DNA of 64,000 bases from Micromonospora chaiyaphumensis (lineage in GTDB: Bacteria > Actinomycetota > Actinomycetes > Mycobacteriales > Micromonosporaceae), in assembly GCF_900091435.1 (NCBI RefSeq), contig NZ_FMCS01000018.1, forward strand, positions 1 through 64,000. The letters run 5' to 3'. Made by a program: the position numbers and the translations under genes. Of this stretch, positions 35,746 through 45,059 are shown piece after piece; the first letter of the stretch is position 1; every line of letters begins with the position of its first letter. A model generated the notes under the pieces. It worked only from the letters and a program-made list of their open reading frames with translations. It ran no database searches and was not told where the DNA came from.

Positions 35746-38700
35746 TCAGTGGATGCTGAGGTTTCCGCTGGTCAGCTTCACCTCGGCGGTGCCGGCGCCC
35801 GTCCAGTCGGACGAGAACAGCAGCGCACCCCCCTGCCACAGGGTGATCCCGACGCTGTCGTTCCGGCCGGGGGCACCCCTGTCGGTCGCCGTCACGGCCA
35901 GGGTCAGCCCACCGGCCACCACCGCGCCGGTGCGGTCGACAAGGGTGGCCCGGTAACGCACCTGCGCCGCCCCGCCGCTGCCGTCCAGGCCGACGCCCTC
36001 GACGACGCTGCCCCGGATCTCGTAGTTCCGGCCACCGGACCGGAAGCCGACGGTGGCGGAACCGGTCGGGCTCTTACCGGGCTGGCCCGCCTTCGCGACC
36101 AGGTCGACGGTCACCGGCGATCCGGCGGTCGCCGGGTACCGGCCGGCGGACCGGCCCGCGGCCAGCGCGCCCTCCCCGGTGAGGAACGAGCCGTCGGAGG
36201 CCGCCACGGTCACCTGGGCGCTGGTGCCGCCCGTGTAGTGGCCGCCGACCGTCGCGGTGACGGTGTGGCTGCCCGCGGGCAGGGTGGCCTCGCAGGATGC
36301 GGACGCGCTGGTGCTGGCCTCGCCGAGCAGCTCCAGCACGCCGGTGCAGAGCGGCACGCCGCCCTCGGCGAAGGTCACCGTGGCGGTGCGGATGTCCCCC
36401 GCGGTGGTGTCCGTCGCACCGGGCAGCACGGCGCTGTCCCGGACGACGGCCCGCAGCAGGGCCTTCCCGGCGCCGCCGGTGGTCACCAGGGTGTCACCGG
36501 CCCAGCTCGCCGCCGCGTCCTCCGCGGCGACCCGGATCGTGAACGAGGTGCCGGCCGCCAGGCCGGTGCCGTCGGTGACCGTCACGGTCACCGGGTAGTC
36601 GCCCGGCGCCGCGCCGGTGGTCCCGGTCACCGCCCAGCTCCGCGTACCCGGCGTGCCGGCACCGGAGGTGGCCGACACGGCCAGGGACAGGCCCTCGGGC
36701 AGGCCGGCTGCGGTCGGGGTCAGCTCCGCCCCGACCGTGTCCGCGTCGGTCGCGGTGACCGTGACCGTCGGCGCGAGCCCGTCGCTGTACTGGACGACGG
36801 CCCCGCCCGCCGGGGCGTCGTTCGACACCACGGGCACGGCCCGGATGGTGAGGTCGGCGTCGTTGAGGTCGAAGAAGACGTTCCCGACCGCCTCGATCCG
36901 GATCCGCGCCTGCTTCGTCGCCACGTTCGGCAGGGTCACGGTCGCGCTGCCGGTGTTGGGGGTGCTCTCGGCCAGCACGTACGGGAAGGTCTTCCCGCCG
37001 TCGGCGGAGAGCGTGATCTTCACCTGCGCGGCGTTCACCGGCGCCGCGTCGGTCCCGGCCACGTCCCAGGTGACCGCCTGCGTGGAGCCACCGTCCAGCA
37101 CGGCGGCGGCACCCTGCGAGGTGACCAGGAACGGCCCGGCGTCCGGTGCCAGCACCACCGCGACGTCGGCGCTGCCGACGCCGCCACCACCCGGCCGCCC
37201 GTCCCGGGCGGTGAGCTTGAAGTGCATGGTGCGGTCGTTGGTGAACCCGACCCAGTCCCGGGTGGGCAGGAACTCCGAGTAGCAGTCGATGACGTCCGCC
37301 GGCACGTTGGTGGCACCGCCGCTGGCCGGCGGCGCCGGCGCGGGCGGGCAGGCGCCGGTCCTGGCGTTCGTGTTCCCCGCGAGGATCTGAGTCAGATCCG
37401 GGAACACCCGGGTCGGATCGGCGGACACCGCGTTCAGGCCGGGCGAGTGGTACTTCAGGGTGTCGCTCGGCGAGACGACGGCGGCCGTGCCGAAGACCCG
37501 GAACAGCGGGCCGTTGACCTTGGTGTTGTTCACCAGAGCGGTGCCGGCGGCACCGCCCCGGTCGTTCTGCTCCCACAGGTAGGTGAGGGTGTCGCCGTCC
37601 GAGTCGGTGGCGCTGCCGGACAGGGCGAACGGGGTACGCACCGGAATCGCAACGGTGGCCGGCACGGTGACCACCGGCGCGTGGTTGGCGGTCTCCTCGA
37701 CCACGAAGCCGCCGTTGTCGATGGCGCCACCCTTGGCGGTCTCGCCCACGAACCCGGACGCGCCGGAGAGGCCCGCCAGGGCGAGCGGGGCGACGTTGGT
37801 GGCGGCCAGCGTGCCACCGAAGGTGACCTGGAAGCCGGTGTCGGCGAGCACGCCGGTGCCGCCGAAGGCGGCCACGGTGACCGTCGCACCGGCCGGCCAG
37901 CCGGCGATCGCCTCGACGGCCGCCTTGATGCCGGCCGTGCTGTAGTTGACTCCCCGCACGATGGGCGCGGACTCGACGCCGTTCCAGGACACCGTGAACG
38001 AGTCGCCGTCCGTGTCGAAGTCGCGCAGCGACACCGTCTGCACCTCGTTGATGGCCGGGCGGGTCGAGGTGACGTAGTTGGTGATCTCGGTGTAGCTGCG
38101 GTGCGACCAGTACGGGTCGCTGTGCGGCTGGAGGTTGTCCTGCTGGCAGATCCCGGCGTAGGCCATGATGGACGATCCGCTGCCCGGCTCGTACGAGTTG
38201 GCCGCGCTCCGGTTGCCACCCGAGCAGTTCCACTGGTTGCCGTTGAAGGTGTGGTTCCCGGCGAACTGGTGGCCCATCTCGTGCGCCACGTAGTCCACCG
38301 CGTAGAAGTCACCGACCGGTGTCGGCAGACCGGTGCAGCCCTGGGCCTTGCCGTTGCCGCCGATGACGCCGAGGCTCGCCACACCACCGCCGTTGACGCC
38401 GAGGCCGACGTGGCCCACGTCGTAGTTGCCGGCGCCGACGAGCTGGCCGAGCACGATGCGGTTGCGGCTGAGCGTGCCGCTGCCGCAGGAGCTGAGCTGG
38501 GCCGGGGTGAAGCAGGCCGCCGCACCGCACGGGCCGTTGGGCTCGGTGGCGAGCGCCGGGGTGTTGAGGTTGGTCTTCTCGGTGTCGTTGATCAGCACGA
38601 GCCGGATCGCGGTCTCGTCCTCGTAGATCTGGGTGACCCGGTTCATCAGGGTGACCTTGGCCGCGGTGACGTTCTCCGCGCCGAAGAAGGTGGCGTAGGA

Positions 38701-39441
38701 GGGGTCGGTCACCAGCGCCACCCGGTAGGTGCGCAGCAACACCTTCGGTCCGGTGGGTACCTCGGTGGGCGCCACGCCCACCTCGCCCTCGAGCGCCTGG
38801 GCGGCCGCCATGACGTCCTCCCGCTCGACGAGGTCGCCGTGCGGGTTCGCCAGGTCCCGGACGAAGTAGCTCGCGTAGAGGCTCTGGTCCAGGTGGTAGT
38901 ACGGGTCGACGTACCAGTTCCCGGCCGCCGAGCGGACCGAGGCGTGGAAGCCGAGCGGCGTCAGGTCCGCGCGTACGCTCGCGGTCGGGTCGTCCAGGCC
39001 CCGACCGGCGTACGTGGTGATCTCGGGGTGCGCCGCGGCCAGGCCGGCCTCCATGACGGGCGAGTCCACCAGCTCGAAGCGCTGGAAGGTCCCGTTCGGC
39101 GCGGGCAGCGTCACGACCTGGGCCGACGCGCGGAGCGAGCGGTTCCGCTCCGGCGGCGCCTTGTCGAGCACACCCTTCATGCTCTGCCGGTCCAGGGTGT
39201 ACGTGGTCAGCCGTTCCGCGTGCACCGCCGCCTTGCGGCCGGCCTTGGTCGGCGCGGGCTTGCCGTCCACCTTGTGCCACGGTCCCCCGGCGGGCGGGGC
39301 CGCGGCGGCCGGGGCCGGGGCCGCCAGCGCCGGCAGCACCGCCGCGGCCAGCGCGGCGACCAGAACAGCAGCCAACCGGCCACGCCGCGCCCGGCCATCT
39401 CGTGAACGGCGGTCCGGTGGGCGTACCAGGATTGTCCTCAC
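35746..39441 (-). CDS. Large secreted metzincin zinc metalloprotease with Ig/PKD-like repeats
   Basis: The 1231-residue protein has a signal peptide (RRGRLAAVLVAALAAAVLPALA, abridged) and a propeptide-like region. A reprolysin-like catalytic domain follows, with HEMGHQFAGNH near residue 385 (HExxHxxGxxH type of zinc site) and the Met-turn SIMAYAG near residue 425. The rest is beta-rich: repeats of V-T-V-T-A-x-D-x-D-x-V, G-x-P-x-G and cadherin/PKD-like modules. It is secreted and likely degrades protein outside the cell. GTG 39441 is selected for GGGGAGA upstream. The stop lies 74 bp from the acVLRF1 start. Confidence 0.88.
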   Translation of the reverse strand: MRTILVRPPDRRSRDGRARRGRLAAVLVAALAAAVLPALAAPAPAAAAPPAGGPWHKVDGKPAPTKAGRKAAVHAERLTTYTLDRQSMKGVLDKAPPERNRSLRASAQVVTLPAPNGTFQRFELVDSPVMEAGLAAAHPEITTYAGRGLDDPTASVRADLTPLGFHASVRSAAGNWYVDPYYHLDQSLYASYFVRDLANPHGDLVEREDVMAAAQALEGEVGVAPTEVPTGPKVLLRTYRVALVTDPSYATFFGAENVTAAKVTLMNRVTQIYEDETAIRLVLINDTEKTNLNTPALATEPNGPCGAAACFTPAQLSSCGSGTLSRNRIVLGQLVGAGNYDVGHVGLGVNGGGVASLGVIGGNGKAQGCTGLPTPVGDFYAVDYVAHEMGHQFAGNHTFNGNQWNCSGGNRSAANSYEPGSGSSIMAYAGICQQDNLQPHSDPYWSHRSYTEITNYVTSTRPAINEVQTVSLRDFDTDGDSFTVSWNGVESAPIVRGVNYSTAGIKAAVEAIAGWPAGATVTVAAFGGTGVLADTGFQVTFGGTLAATNVAPLALAGLSGASGFVGETAKGGAIDNGGFVVEETANHAPVVTVPATVAIPVRTPFALSGSATDSDGDTLTYLWEQNDRGGAAGTALVNNTKVNGPLFRVFGTAAVVSPSDTLKYHSPGLNAVSADPTRVFPDLTQILAGNTNARTGACPPAPAPPASGGATNVPADVIDCYSEFLPTRDWVGFTNDRTMHFKLTARDGRPGGGGVGSADVAVVLAPDAGPFLVTSQGAAAVLDGGSTQAVTWDVAGTDAAPVNAAQVKITLSADGGKTFPYVLAESTPNTGSATVTLPNVATKQARIRIEAVGNVFFDLNDADLTIRAVPVVSNDAPAGGAVVQYSDGLAPTVTVTATDADTVGAELTPTAAGLPEGLSLAVSATSGAGTPGTRSWAVTGTTGAAPGDYPVTVTVTDGTGLAAGTSFTIRVAAEDAAASWAGDTLVTTGGAGKALLRAVVRDSAVLPGATDTTAGDIRTATVTFAEGGVPLCTGVLELLGEASTSASASCEATLPAGSHTVTATVGGHYTGGTSAQVTVAASDGSFLTGEGALAAGRSAGRYPATAGSPVTVDLVAKAGQPGKSPTGSATVGFRSGGRNYEIRGSVVEGVGLDGSGGAAQVRYRATLVDRTGAVVAGGLTLAVTATDRGAPGRNDSVGITLWQGGALLFSSDWTGAGTAEVKLTSGNLSIH

Positions 39442-39591
39442 ATCGTCTCCCCTGCTCGGTTCCCGAGTGCTGCGGACGCCCGACGCCCGGCGGTAGCGGG
39501 GCGTGCGTGAGTGATCCACAGATGGTCAGGACCCTAGGCGGACGACGGGTCCGGGACATCGGCCGGACGGTCGAGGTCCTCCTGACAGGAC

Positions 39592-39644
39592 ACCGGCCGG
39601 CGCCCACCACCGTCCGGCATGGAGGGTGGTGGGTGGCGGCCGGT
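39592..39644 (-). terminator. Terminator hairpin of the LysE-type gene
   Basis: The arms ACCGGCCGGCGCCCACCACC and GGTGGTGGGTGGCGGCCGGT pair at 18 of 20 positions with a 13-base loop, directly after the stop of the minus-strand LysE gene. Confidence 0.65.
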
Positions 39645-40270
39645 CAGCCGCCCAGGAGGGTGGTGACGGCGAGCGCCGCGATGATGGCGCTGGACAGCAG
39701 GGCGGTGGCCCGGCGGCCGCGCCGGCCGGTGAGAGCCCGGCCGATCAGCGTGCCGCCACCGGCGATCACCAACTGCCAACTGGCCGAGGCGAGGAAGGCT
39801 CCGAGGGTGAACAGCGCCGCCGCCCGCGGACCGGCGCCGGCCGCGTCGCCCCGGCCCAGGACGAGGGCCGCGAAGTAGATCACGGTGGCCGGGTTGAGCA
39901 GGGTCAGGGCGAGGATCGCGCCGAACGCCCGGGCCGGGGTGTCCAGGCCGCCGCGCGCCGGCGACGGGCCGGCCGGCGCGGGTGGGCGCAGCGCCCGCCA
40001 GGCTCCGTGCGCGGCAAGAGCGAGCAGCACGCCGGCGGCGACCCAGCGCAACGGCCCGGCGATCGGCGTGAGCCGGCCGGCCACCGCCGCGCCGCCGAGC
40101 GCCGCCACGGCGGCGTAGAGGCCGTCGGCGGTGGCGACCCCGAGCGCGGCGGCCGCGCCGACCCGGAACGAGGTACGGGCACTCAGCCCCAGAATGAGGA
40201 TCGCGATCGCGCCGACCGGCACGGCGACGCCGTAGCCGGCCACCAGACCGGCGAGGAACGCCCCGGTCAC
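39644..40270 (-). CDS. LysE-family exporter
   Basis: The 208-residue protein has about six hydrophobic helices and the LysE/RhtB N-terminal profile GAFLAGLVAGYGVAVPVGAIAI (abridged, GP-like VPVGA), then TLLNPATVIYFAALV, the NP-x-x-x-x-F signature. LysE proteins export amino acids such as lysine or homoserine; no specific substrate can be given. GTG 40270 is chosen because it begins the first membrane helix; longer readings include a Pro-rich segment. No regulator gene is adjacent. Confidence 0.85.
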   Translation of the reverse strand: MTGAFLAGLVAGYGVAVPVGAIAILILGLSARTSFRVGAAAALGVATADGLYAAVAALGGAAVAGRLTPIAGPLRWVAAGVLLALAAHGAWRALRPPAPAGPSPARGGLDTPARAFGAILALTLLNPATVIYFAALVLGRGDAAGAGPRAAALFTLGAFLASASWQLVIAGGGTLIGRALTGRRGRRATALLSSAIIAALAVTTLLGG

Positions 40271-40447
40271 GACGGCGGGCGGCGGGTCGAGGCGGCCGGC
40301 GGCAGGGCGCGCTGTCGACGCGCGGCAGTGGCCGCACGGACAGAAACCTGCTTCGGGTACGCCTCGATCACGCGCCCATCCTGCCGCCCCCTCCCCCACC
40401 CCGCCACTTGTTTTCCGCAGCGGCACCTCGCGGAGATCTTGGAACGG

Positions 40448-40471
40448 AAACGGCCCCGGTGAGGGCCGTTT
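40448..40471. terminator. Short hairpin AAACGGCCC/GGGCCGTTT
   Basis: A perfect 9-bp stem with a 6-base loop lies in the gap between the LysE gene and the suf operon. Flanking A and T runs allow termination in either direction; together with the hairpin at 40495 it could form a double terminator after sufT. Confidence 0.5.
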
Positions 40472-40494
40472 GCTACCAAGATCTGCTGGAGACG

Positions 40495-40532
40495 CGTCGA
40501 GCGCGGCACCCGCAGGGGTGTCGCGCTCGACG
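40495..40532 (-). terminator. suf operon terminator
   Basis: The arms CGTCGAGCGCGGCACCC and GGGTGTCGCGCTCGACG match at 16 of 17 positions around a 4-base loop, 16 bp beyond the sufT stop on the minus strand. Confidence 0.75.
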
Positions 40533-40548
40533 GGGACCGGGGAACCGG

Positions 40549-40947
40549 TCAGACGTTGAAGCCGAGGGAGCGGAGCTGGTCGCGACCCTCGTCGGTGATC
40601 TTGTCGGGCCCCCACGGCGGCAGCCAGACCCAGTTGATCCGGATGTCGTCGACAAGGCCGCCGCCCGGGCCGGTGGTCAGCGCCTGCCGGGCCTGGTCCT
40701 CGATCACATCGGTGAGCGGGCAGGCCGCCGAGGTCAGCGTCATGTCCAGGGTGGCGACGTTCTGGTCGTCGACGTGGATGCCGTACACCAGGCCGAGGTC
40801 GACCACGTTGATGCCCAGCTCGGGGTCGACGACGTCCTTCATCGCCTCCTCGATGTCGTCGATCGCGGCCTTGCCGCCGCCGGCCGTCGCGCCGTCGGTC
40901 GCCACGGCGCCGGGCTCCGGCGTCGGGGCGGTCTCTTCGCTGCTCAT
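40549..40947 (-). CDS. sufT: SufT-like DUF59 metal-sulfur cluster assembly factor
   Basis: The 132-residue MIP18/DUF59 protein has DVVDPELGINVVDLGLVYG and the Cys of TLTSAACPLTDVIEDQ, the family hallmarks. Bacterial SufT promotes maturation of Fe-S proteins, especially under high demand. The N-terminal 45 residues are Glu/Thr/Gly-rich and probably flexible. The ATG overlaps the sufU stop (ATGA); it is the last gene of the suf operon. Confidence 0.93.
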   Translation of the reverse strand: MSSEETAPTPEPGAVATDGATAGGGKAAIDDIEEAMKDVVDPELGINVVDLGLVYGIHVDDQNVATLDMTLTSAACPLTDVIEDQARQALTTGPGGGLVDDIRINWVWLPPWGPDKITDEGRDQLRSLGFNV

Positions 40948-41417
40948 GCCTTCACCTCCGGGCTCACGCCCACCCCGGCGCGTGCCGCGGCGTCCTTGAA
41001 CGCCATCCACGACAGCAGCGCGCACTTCACCCGTGCCGGGTAGCGCGCGACACCCGCGAACGCCACCCCGTCTCCGAGCACGTCCTCGTCCGGCGTGACC
41101 TGGCCACGCCCGGACATCAACTCGACGAACGCCTCGTGCACCGTGGCGGCGTCGTCGGCGGCCCGGCCGCGCAGCAGCTCGTGCAGCACGCTGGCCGATG
41201 CCTGGCTGATCGAGCAGCCCATCCCGTCGTACGAGATGTCGGTGAACACCTTGCCGTCGGTGGCCACCCGCACGGTGATCTCGTCGCCGCAGGTCGGGTT
41301 GACGTGGTGCGCCTCGCCGACCCGGCCGGCCGGGTCCGTCGCGTCCCGCAGGCCGCGGCCGTGCGGGTGCTTGTAGTGGTCCAGGATGATCTCCTGGTAG
41401 AGCTGGTCGAGCTGCAT
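40944..41417 (-). CDS. sufU: SufU Fe-S assembly sulfurtransferase
   Basis: The 157-residue SufU has Cys in NPTCGDEI, GMGCSISQAS and RVKCALLSW plus the Asp of CGDE, which bind zinc. It accepts persulfide sulfur from SufS and passes it to the SufBCD scaffold. Its start overlaps the sufS stop by one base (TGATG). The form is that of Gram-positive and actinobacterial SufU rather than IscU. Confidence 0.95.
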   Translation of the reverse strand: MQLDQLYQEIILDHYKHPHGRGLRDATDPAGRVGEAHHVNPTCGDEITVRVATDGKVFTDISYDGMGCSISQASASVLHELLRGRAADDAATVHEAFVELMSGRGQVTPDEDVLGDGVAFAGVARYPARVKCALLSWMAFKDAAARAGVGVSPEVKA

Positions 41418-42721
41418 CAGTCGAACACCTTCCGCACCTGCTCGAGACCGGCCACCAGCGCGTCGATCTCCTCGGTCGTGGTGTACAGGTAGAACGACGC
41501 CCGGGTGGTGGCCGGCACGCCGAACCGGGTGCACACCGGCTTGGCGCAGTGGTGCCCCACCCGGACCTGCACGCCGAGCGAGTCGAGCACCTGCCCGACG
41601 TCGTGCGGGTGCACGTCGCCGAGCGCGAAGGAGATCGTCCCGCCCCGGCCGACCGGCACGTTCGGGCCGAAGACGCGCAGCCCGGGCACGGTGGCGAGGG
41701 CGTCCAGCGCGTACGCCGTCAGCTCCTTCTCGTGCCACTGGATGGCCCGCATCCCGATGCCGGTGAGGTAGTCCACCGCCGCGCCGAGCGCGATCGCCTC
41801 GGCGATCGGCGGGGTGCCCGCCTCGAACCGGGCCGGCGGCGCCGCGAACGTCGAGCGCGCCATCGTCACGGTCTCGATCATCGAGCCGCCGCCGAACACC
41901 GGGGGCATCGCGGCGAGCAGCTCGCCCCGGCCCCAGAGCACGCCGATGCCGGTCGGGCCGCACATCTTGTGGCCGGTGAAGACGATGAAGTCCGCGTCGT
42001 AGTCGACCACGTCCATGGGCAGGTGCGGCACCGACTGCGAGCAGTCGAGCAGCAGCAGGGCGCCCACCTCGCGGACCCGCTTGGTGATCCGCGCGGTGGC
42101 GTTGACCGTGCCGAGGATGTTGGACATGTGCACCAGCGAGACGATCTTCGTTCGCTCGGTCACCAGGTCGTCCAGGCCGGACTCGTCGAGCCGGCCGTGG
42201 TCGGTGACCGGGAACCAGCGCAGGGTCGCGCCGGTCCGCTCCGCGAGGAGCTGCCACGGAACGATGTTCGAGTGGTGCTCCATCTCGGAGATCACGATCT
42301 CGTCACCGGGACCGATCCGGAACCGGGGGTCGGCGTCCGCGCGCAGCGAGGCGTTGGAGAACGCGTACGCCACCAGGTTGATCGCCTCGGTGGAGTTCTT
42401 GGTGAAGACCACCTCGTCCGCGCTGGGCGCGTTGATGAACGCGGCGATCTTCGCCCGGGCGCCCTCGTAGGCCTCGGTCGCCTCGGTGCCCAGCGTGTGC
42501 ACCGAGCGCGACACGTTGGCGTTGTGCCGCGCGTAGTGCTCGGCGAGCACGTCGAGCACCTGCCGCGGCTTGTGCGACGTGTTCGCGCTGTCGAGGTAGA
42601 CCAGCGGGTGCCCGTTGACCTCCCGGTCGAGGATCGGGAAGTCGGCGCGCACCCGGGCCACGTCGAAGCGGGGCACGTCGTCGTACTGCGGCATGCCCGA
42701 CGGGATCGCGATCGAGGTCAT
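41417..42721 (-). CDS. sufS: SufS cysteine desulfurase
   Basis: The 434-residue PLP enzyme has the Schiff-base Lys in IVFTGHKMCGPTGIG, His in EMEHHSNIVPW and the active-site Cys loop near GHHCAKPVCTRFG. It removes sulfur from cysteine for Fe-S assembly and is the type II (SufS) form. It ends in a 1-bp overlap with sufU and starts 11 bp after the sufC stop. Confidence 0.95.
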   Translation of the reverse strand: MTSIAIPSGMPQYDDVPRFDVARVRADFPILDREVNGHPLVYLDSANTSHKPRQVLDVLAEHYARHNANVSRSVHTLGTEATEAYEGARAKIAAFINAPSADEVVFTKNSTEAINLVAYAFSNASLRADADPRFRIGPGDEIVISEMEHHSNIVPWQLLAERTGATLRWFPVTDHGRLDESGLDDLVTERTKIVSLVHMSNILGTVNATARITKRVREVGALLLLDCSQSVPHLPMDVVDYDADFIVFTGHKMCGPTGIGVLWGRGELLAAMPPVFGGGSMIETVTMARSTFAAPPARFEAGTPPIAEAIALGAAVDYLTGIGMRAIQWHEKELTAYALDALATVPGLRVFGPNVPVGRGGTISFALGDVHPHDVGQVLDSLGVQVRVGHHCAKPVCTRFGVPATTRASFYLYTTTEEIDALVAGLEQVRKVFD

Positions 42722-42732
42722 CGGGTCCTCGC

Positions 42733-43506
42733 TCAGGCCCGCGCCGAGCCGGCTCCGGCGACGTACCGCTCGTAGCCCTCTTCCTCGAGCTTGTCGGCCA
42801 GCTCCGGGCCGCCCTGCTCGACGATCCGGCCGGCCACGAAGACGTGCACGAAGTCGGGCTTGATGTAGCGCAGGATCCGCGTGTAGTGGGTGATCAGCAG
42901 CAGGCCGGTGTCGCCGGTGTCGCGCACCCGGTTGACGCCCTCGCTGACCACGCGCAGCGCGTCCACGTCGAGGCCCGAGTCGGTCTCGTCGAGGATGGCC
43001 ATCTTCGGCTTGAGCAGCTCCAGCTGCACGATCTCGTGCCGCTTCTTCTCGCCGCCGGAGAAGCCCTCGTTGACGTTGCGCTGGGCGAACGCCGGGTCCA
43101 TCTGGAGCTTCTCCATGGCGCCGCGCAGCTCGCCGGCCCAGGTGCGCAGCTTCGGCGCCTCGCCGTCGATGGCGGTCTTGGCGGTGCGCAGGAAGTTGGC
43201 CACCGACACGCCGGGGACCTCGACCGGGTACTGCATGGCCAGGAAGAGGCCGGCGCGGGCCCGCTCGTCGACGGACATGGCCAGCACGTCCTCGCCGTCG
43301 AGGGTCACCGAGCCGCCGGTGATCTCGTACTTGGGGTGGCCGGCGATCGAGTACGCGAGGGTCGACTTGCCGGAGCCGTTCGGGCCCATGATCGCGTGGG
43401 TCTCGCCCGACTTCACGGTCAGGTCCACGCCGGCCAGGATCGGCTTGAGCTCACCCTCGGGCAGCTTGACCGACACCTTCAGGTCGCGGATCTCCAGGGT
43501 GCTCAT
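42733..43506 (-). CDS. sufC: SufC ATPase of the SufBCD scaffold
   Basis: The 257-residue ABC-type ATPase has Walker A GPNGSGKST, signature FSGGEKKRHEIVQ, and Walker B AILDETDSGLD, the D-E-T-D-S-G-L-D form being specific for SufC. It hydrolyses ATP to open the SufB-SufD scaffold; it is soluble and not a transporter. ATG 43506 overlaps the ferredoxin stop by one base. Confidence 0.96.
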   Translation of the reverse strand: MSTLEIRDLKVSVKLPEGELKPILAGVDLTVKSGETHAIMGPNGSGKSTLAYSIAGHPKYEITGGSVTLDGEDVLAMSVDERARAGLFLAMQYPVEVPGVSVANFLRTAKTAIDGEAPKLRTWAGELRGAMEKLQMDPAFAQRNVNEGFSGGEKKRHEIVQLELLKPKMAILDETDSGLDVDALRVVSEGVNRVRDTGDTGLLLITHYTRILRYIKPDFVHVFVAGRIVEQGGPELADKLEEEGYERYVAGAGSARA

Positions 43507-43832
43507 CAGCGGGTCACTCCATTGCTCGGCGTCAGGCTGACGTAGATGTCGCCGTCGCGGACTTCGACGGGATAGACGGGAACGGGTTCGGTGGCGGGCA
43601 GCCCGGTGGGCTCGCCGGTCCGTAGGTCGAAACGGGATCCGTGCAGCCAGCATTCCAGCGTGCACCCGTCGACCTCGCCCTCGGAGAGGGCCACCGCGGC
43701 GTGCGAGCACTCGTCGTACACGGCGTAGAACGCGTCGTCCTCGCCGTGCACGATCGCGATCTGCGTGCCGTCGACGTCGGCGCTGATCGCGGTGCCCTTC
43801 GGCACGTCCTCGGTGGAGCAGATCTTGATCAT
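43506..43832 (-). CDS. Rieske [2Fe-2S] ferredoxin of the suf operon
   Basis: The 108-residue Rieske-fold protein binds a [2Fe-2S] cluster through C-x-H and C-x2-H: ECSHAAVALSEGEVDGCTLECWLHG contains CSH and CWLH. It resembles small ferredoxin subunits of non-heme dioxygenases but lies between sufD and sufC, a usual place in actinobacterial suf operons. It may supply electrons to cluster assembly or be a client; the role is not established. Both ends overlap neighbours by one base. Confidence 0.9.
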   Translation of the reverse strand: MIKICSTEDVPKGTAISADVDGTQIAIVHGEDDAFYAVYDECSHAAVALSEGEVDGCTLECWLHGSRFDLRTGEPTGLPATEPVPVYPVEVRDGDIYVSLTPSNGVTR

Positions 43833-44974
43833 CAGGCGCCGGCCTTCGCGAGGCGGGCCTCGATCGCGTCGCCGAGCCGCTCGCGCAGCTCGTCGACCGG
43901 GATCTTGTTGATCAGCTCGGCGAAGAAGCCGCGGACCACCAGGCGGCGGGCCTCGGCCTCCGGGATGCCCCGGGCCATGAGGTAGAAGAGCTGCTCGTCG
44001 TCGAAGCGGCCGGTCGCGCTGGCGTGCCCGGCGCCGGCGATCTCGCCGGTCTCGATCTCCAGGTTGGGGACCGAGTCCGCGCGGGCGCCGTCGGTGAGCA
44101 GCAGGTTCCGGTTGATCTCGTACGTGTCGGTGCCGGTCGCCTCGGCCCGGATCAGCACGTCACCGACCCAGACGGTGTGCGCGCTGTCGCCCTGCAGGGC
44201 GCCCCGGTAGCCCACGTAGCTGCGGCAGTCCGGCACCGTGTGGTCGACCAGCTGCCGGTGCTCCAGGTGCTGGCCGGAGTCGGCGAAGTAGACGCCGTAC
44301 AGCTCGGCCTCGCCGCCGCGCTGCGTGTACTCCACCGAGGTGTACTGCCGGACCAGGTCGCCACCGAGGCTGACCTGCACGTGGATCACCTTGGCGTCGC
44401 GGCCCAGCTTGACCTTGAGGTGCTGCGCCTGCACCGCGTCGTCGGCCCAGTCGGCGACGGTCACCAGGGTCAGCTTCGCGCCGTCGCCCACCGCCACCTC
44501 GACGTTGTCGGCCAAGGTGGCCGACCCGACGTGCTCCAGCACAAGGGTCACCTCGGCGAACCGGCCCACCTCGACGAAGGTGTGGCCCAGGGCGAGCGCG
44601 TCGGCGCCCCCGCCGACCACCCGCAGGCTCGCCGGCGCCTCGACCACGGCGTCCCGGGCGACCTGCACCAGCAGCGCCTCGTCCACCCCGCCGTACGCCA
44701 GTGCGCTGATCCGGTCGAACGGGGTGAGCACGCTGCCCACCCGCGGGTCGTCCTTGCCGATCCGGCCCACGGTGACGCCCTCGGGCAGGTCACCGTGCTC
44801 GTGGCGGACCGTGCCGGTCGCGGCCTGCGCCCCGCCGGCCAGCCCGCGCAGGCGCTTGAGCGGGGTGAAGCGCCACTCCTCCTCCAGGCCGGTGAGGGCC
44901 GGGAAGTCGGCGACGTCGTACGAGCGGAGCGCCTGCGACTTGGTCGCGGGCGGCGCGGAAGCCTGGGTAGTCAT
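43832..44974 (-). CDS. sufD: SufD scaffold subunit
   Basis: The 380-residue beta-helix protein has the paired-domain layout of SufB/SufD with a conserved C-terminal helical end (ARRLVVRGFFAELINKIP, about residues 340-357). Its partner SufB carries the cluster; SufD stabilises the scaffold. AAGGAAGAG precedes the ATG. An 85-bp gap separates it from sufB, the longest within this operon. The stop overlaps the ferredoxin start. Confidence 0.94.
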   Translation of the reverse strand: MTTQASAPPATKSQALRSYDVADFPALTGLEEEWRFTPLKRLRGLAGGAQAATGTVRHEHGDLPEGVTVGRIGKDDPRVGSVLTPFDRISALAYGGVDEALLVQVARDAVVEAPASLRVVGGGADALALGHTFVEVGRFAEVTLVLEHVGSATLADNVEVAVGDGAKLTLVTVADWADDAVQAQHLKVKLGRDAKVIHVQVSLGGDLVRQYTSVEYTQRGGEAELYGVYFADSGQHLEHRQLVDHTVPDCRSYVGYRGALQGDSAHTVWVGDVLIRAEATGTDTYEINRNLLLTDGARADSVPNLEIETGEIAGAGHASATGRFDDEQLFYLMARGIPEAEARRLVVRGFFAELINKIPVDELRERLGDAIEARLAKAGA

Positions 44975-45059
44975 CTCTTCCTTGGTCTGTTCAGCGATTG
45001 ATCGGAGGGTCGGTCGCGCTGGTCGCGACGCGGCGTAACGGGTCCGGGCCGCGCGGCGG

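Noticed and set aside
40944..41417. IscU scaffold
   Set aside because: The insertion pattern and the partner SufS match the zinc-binding SufU type; there is no iscA, hscA or fdx nearby.
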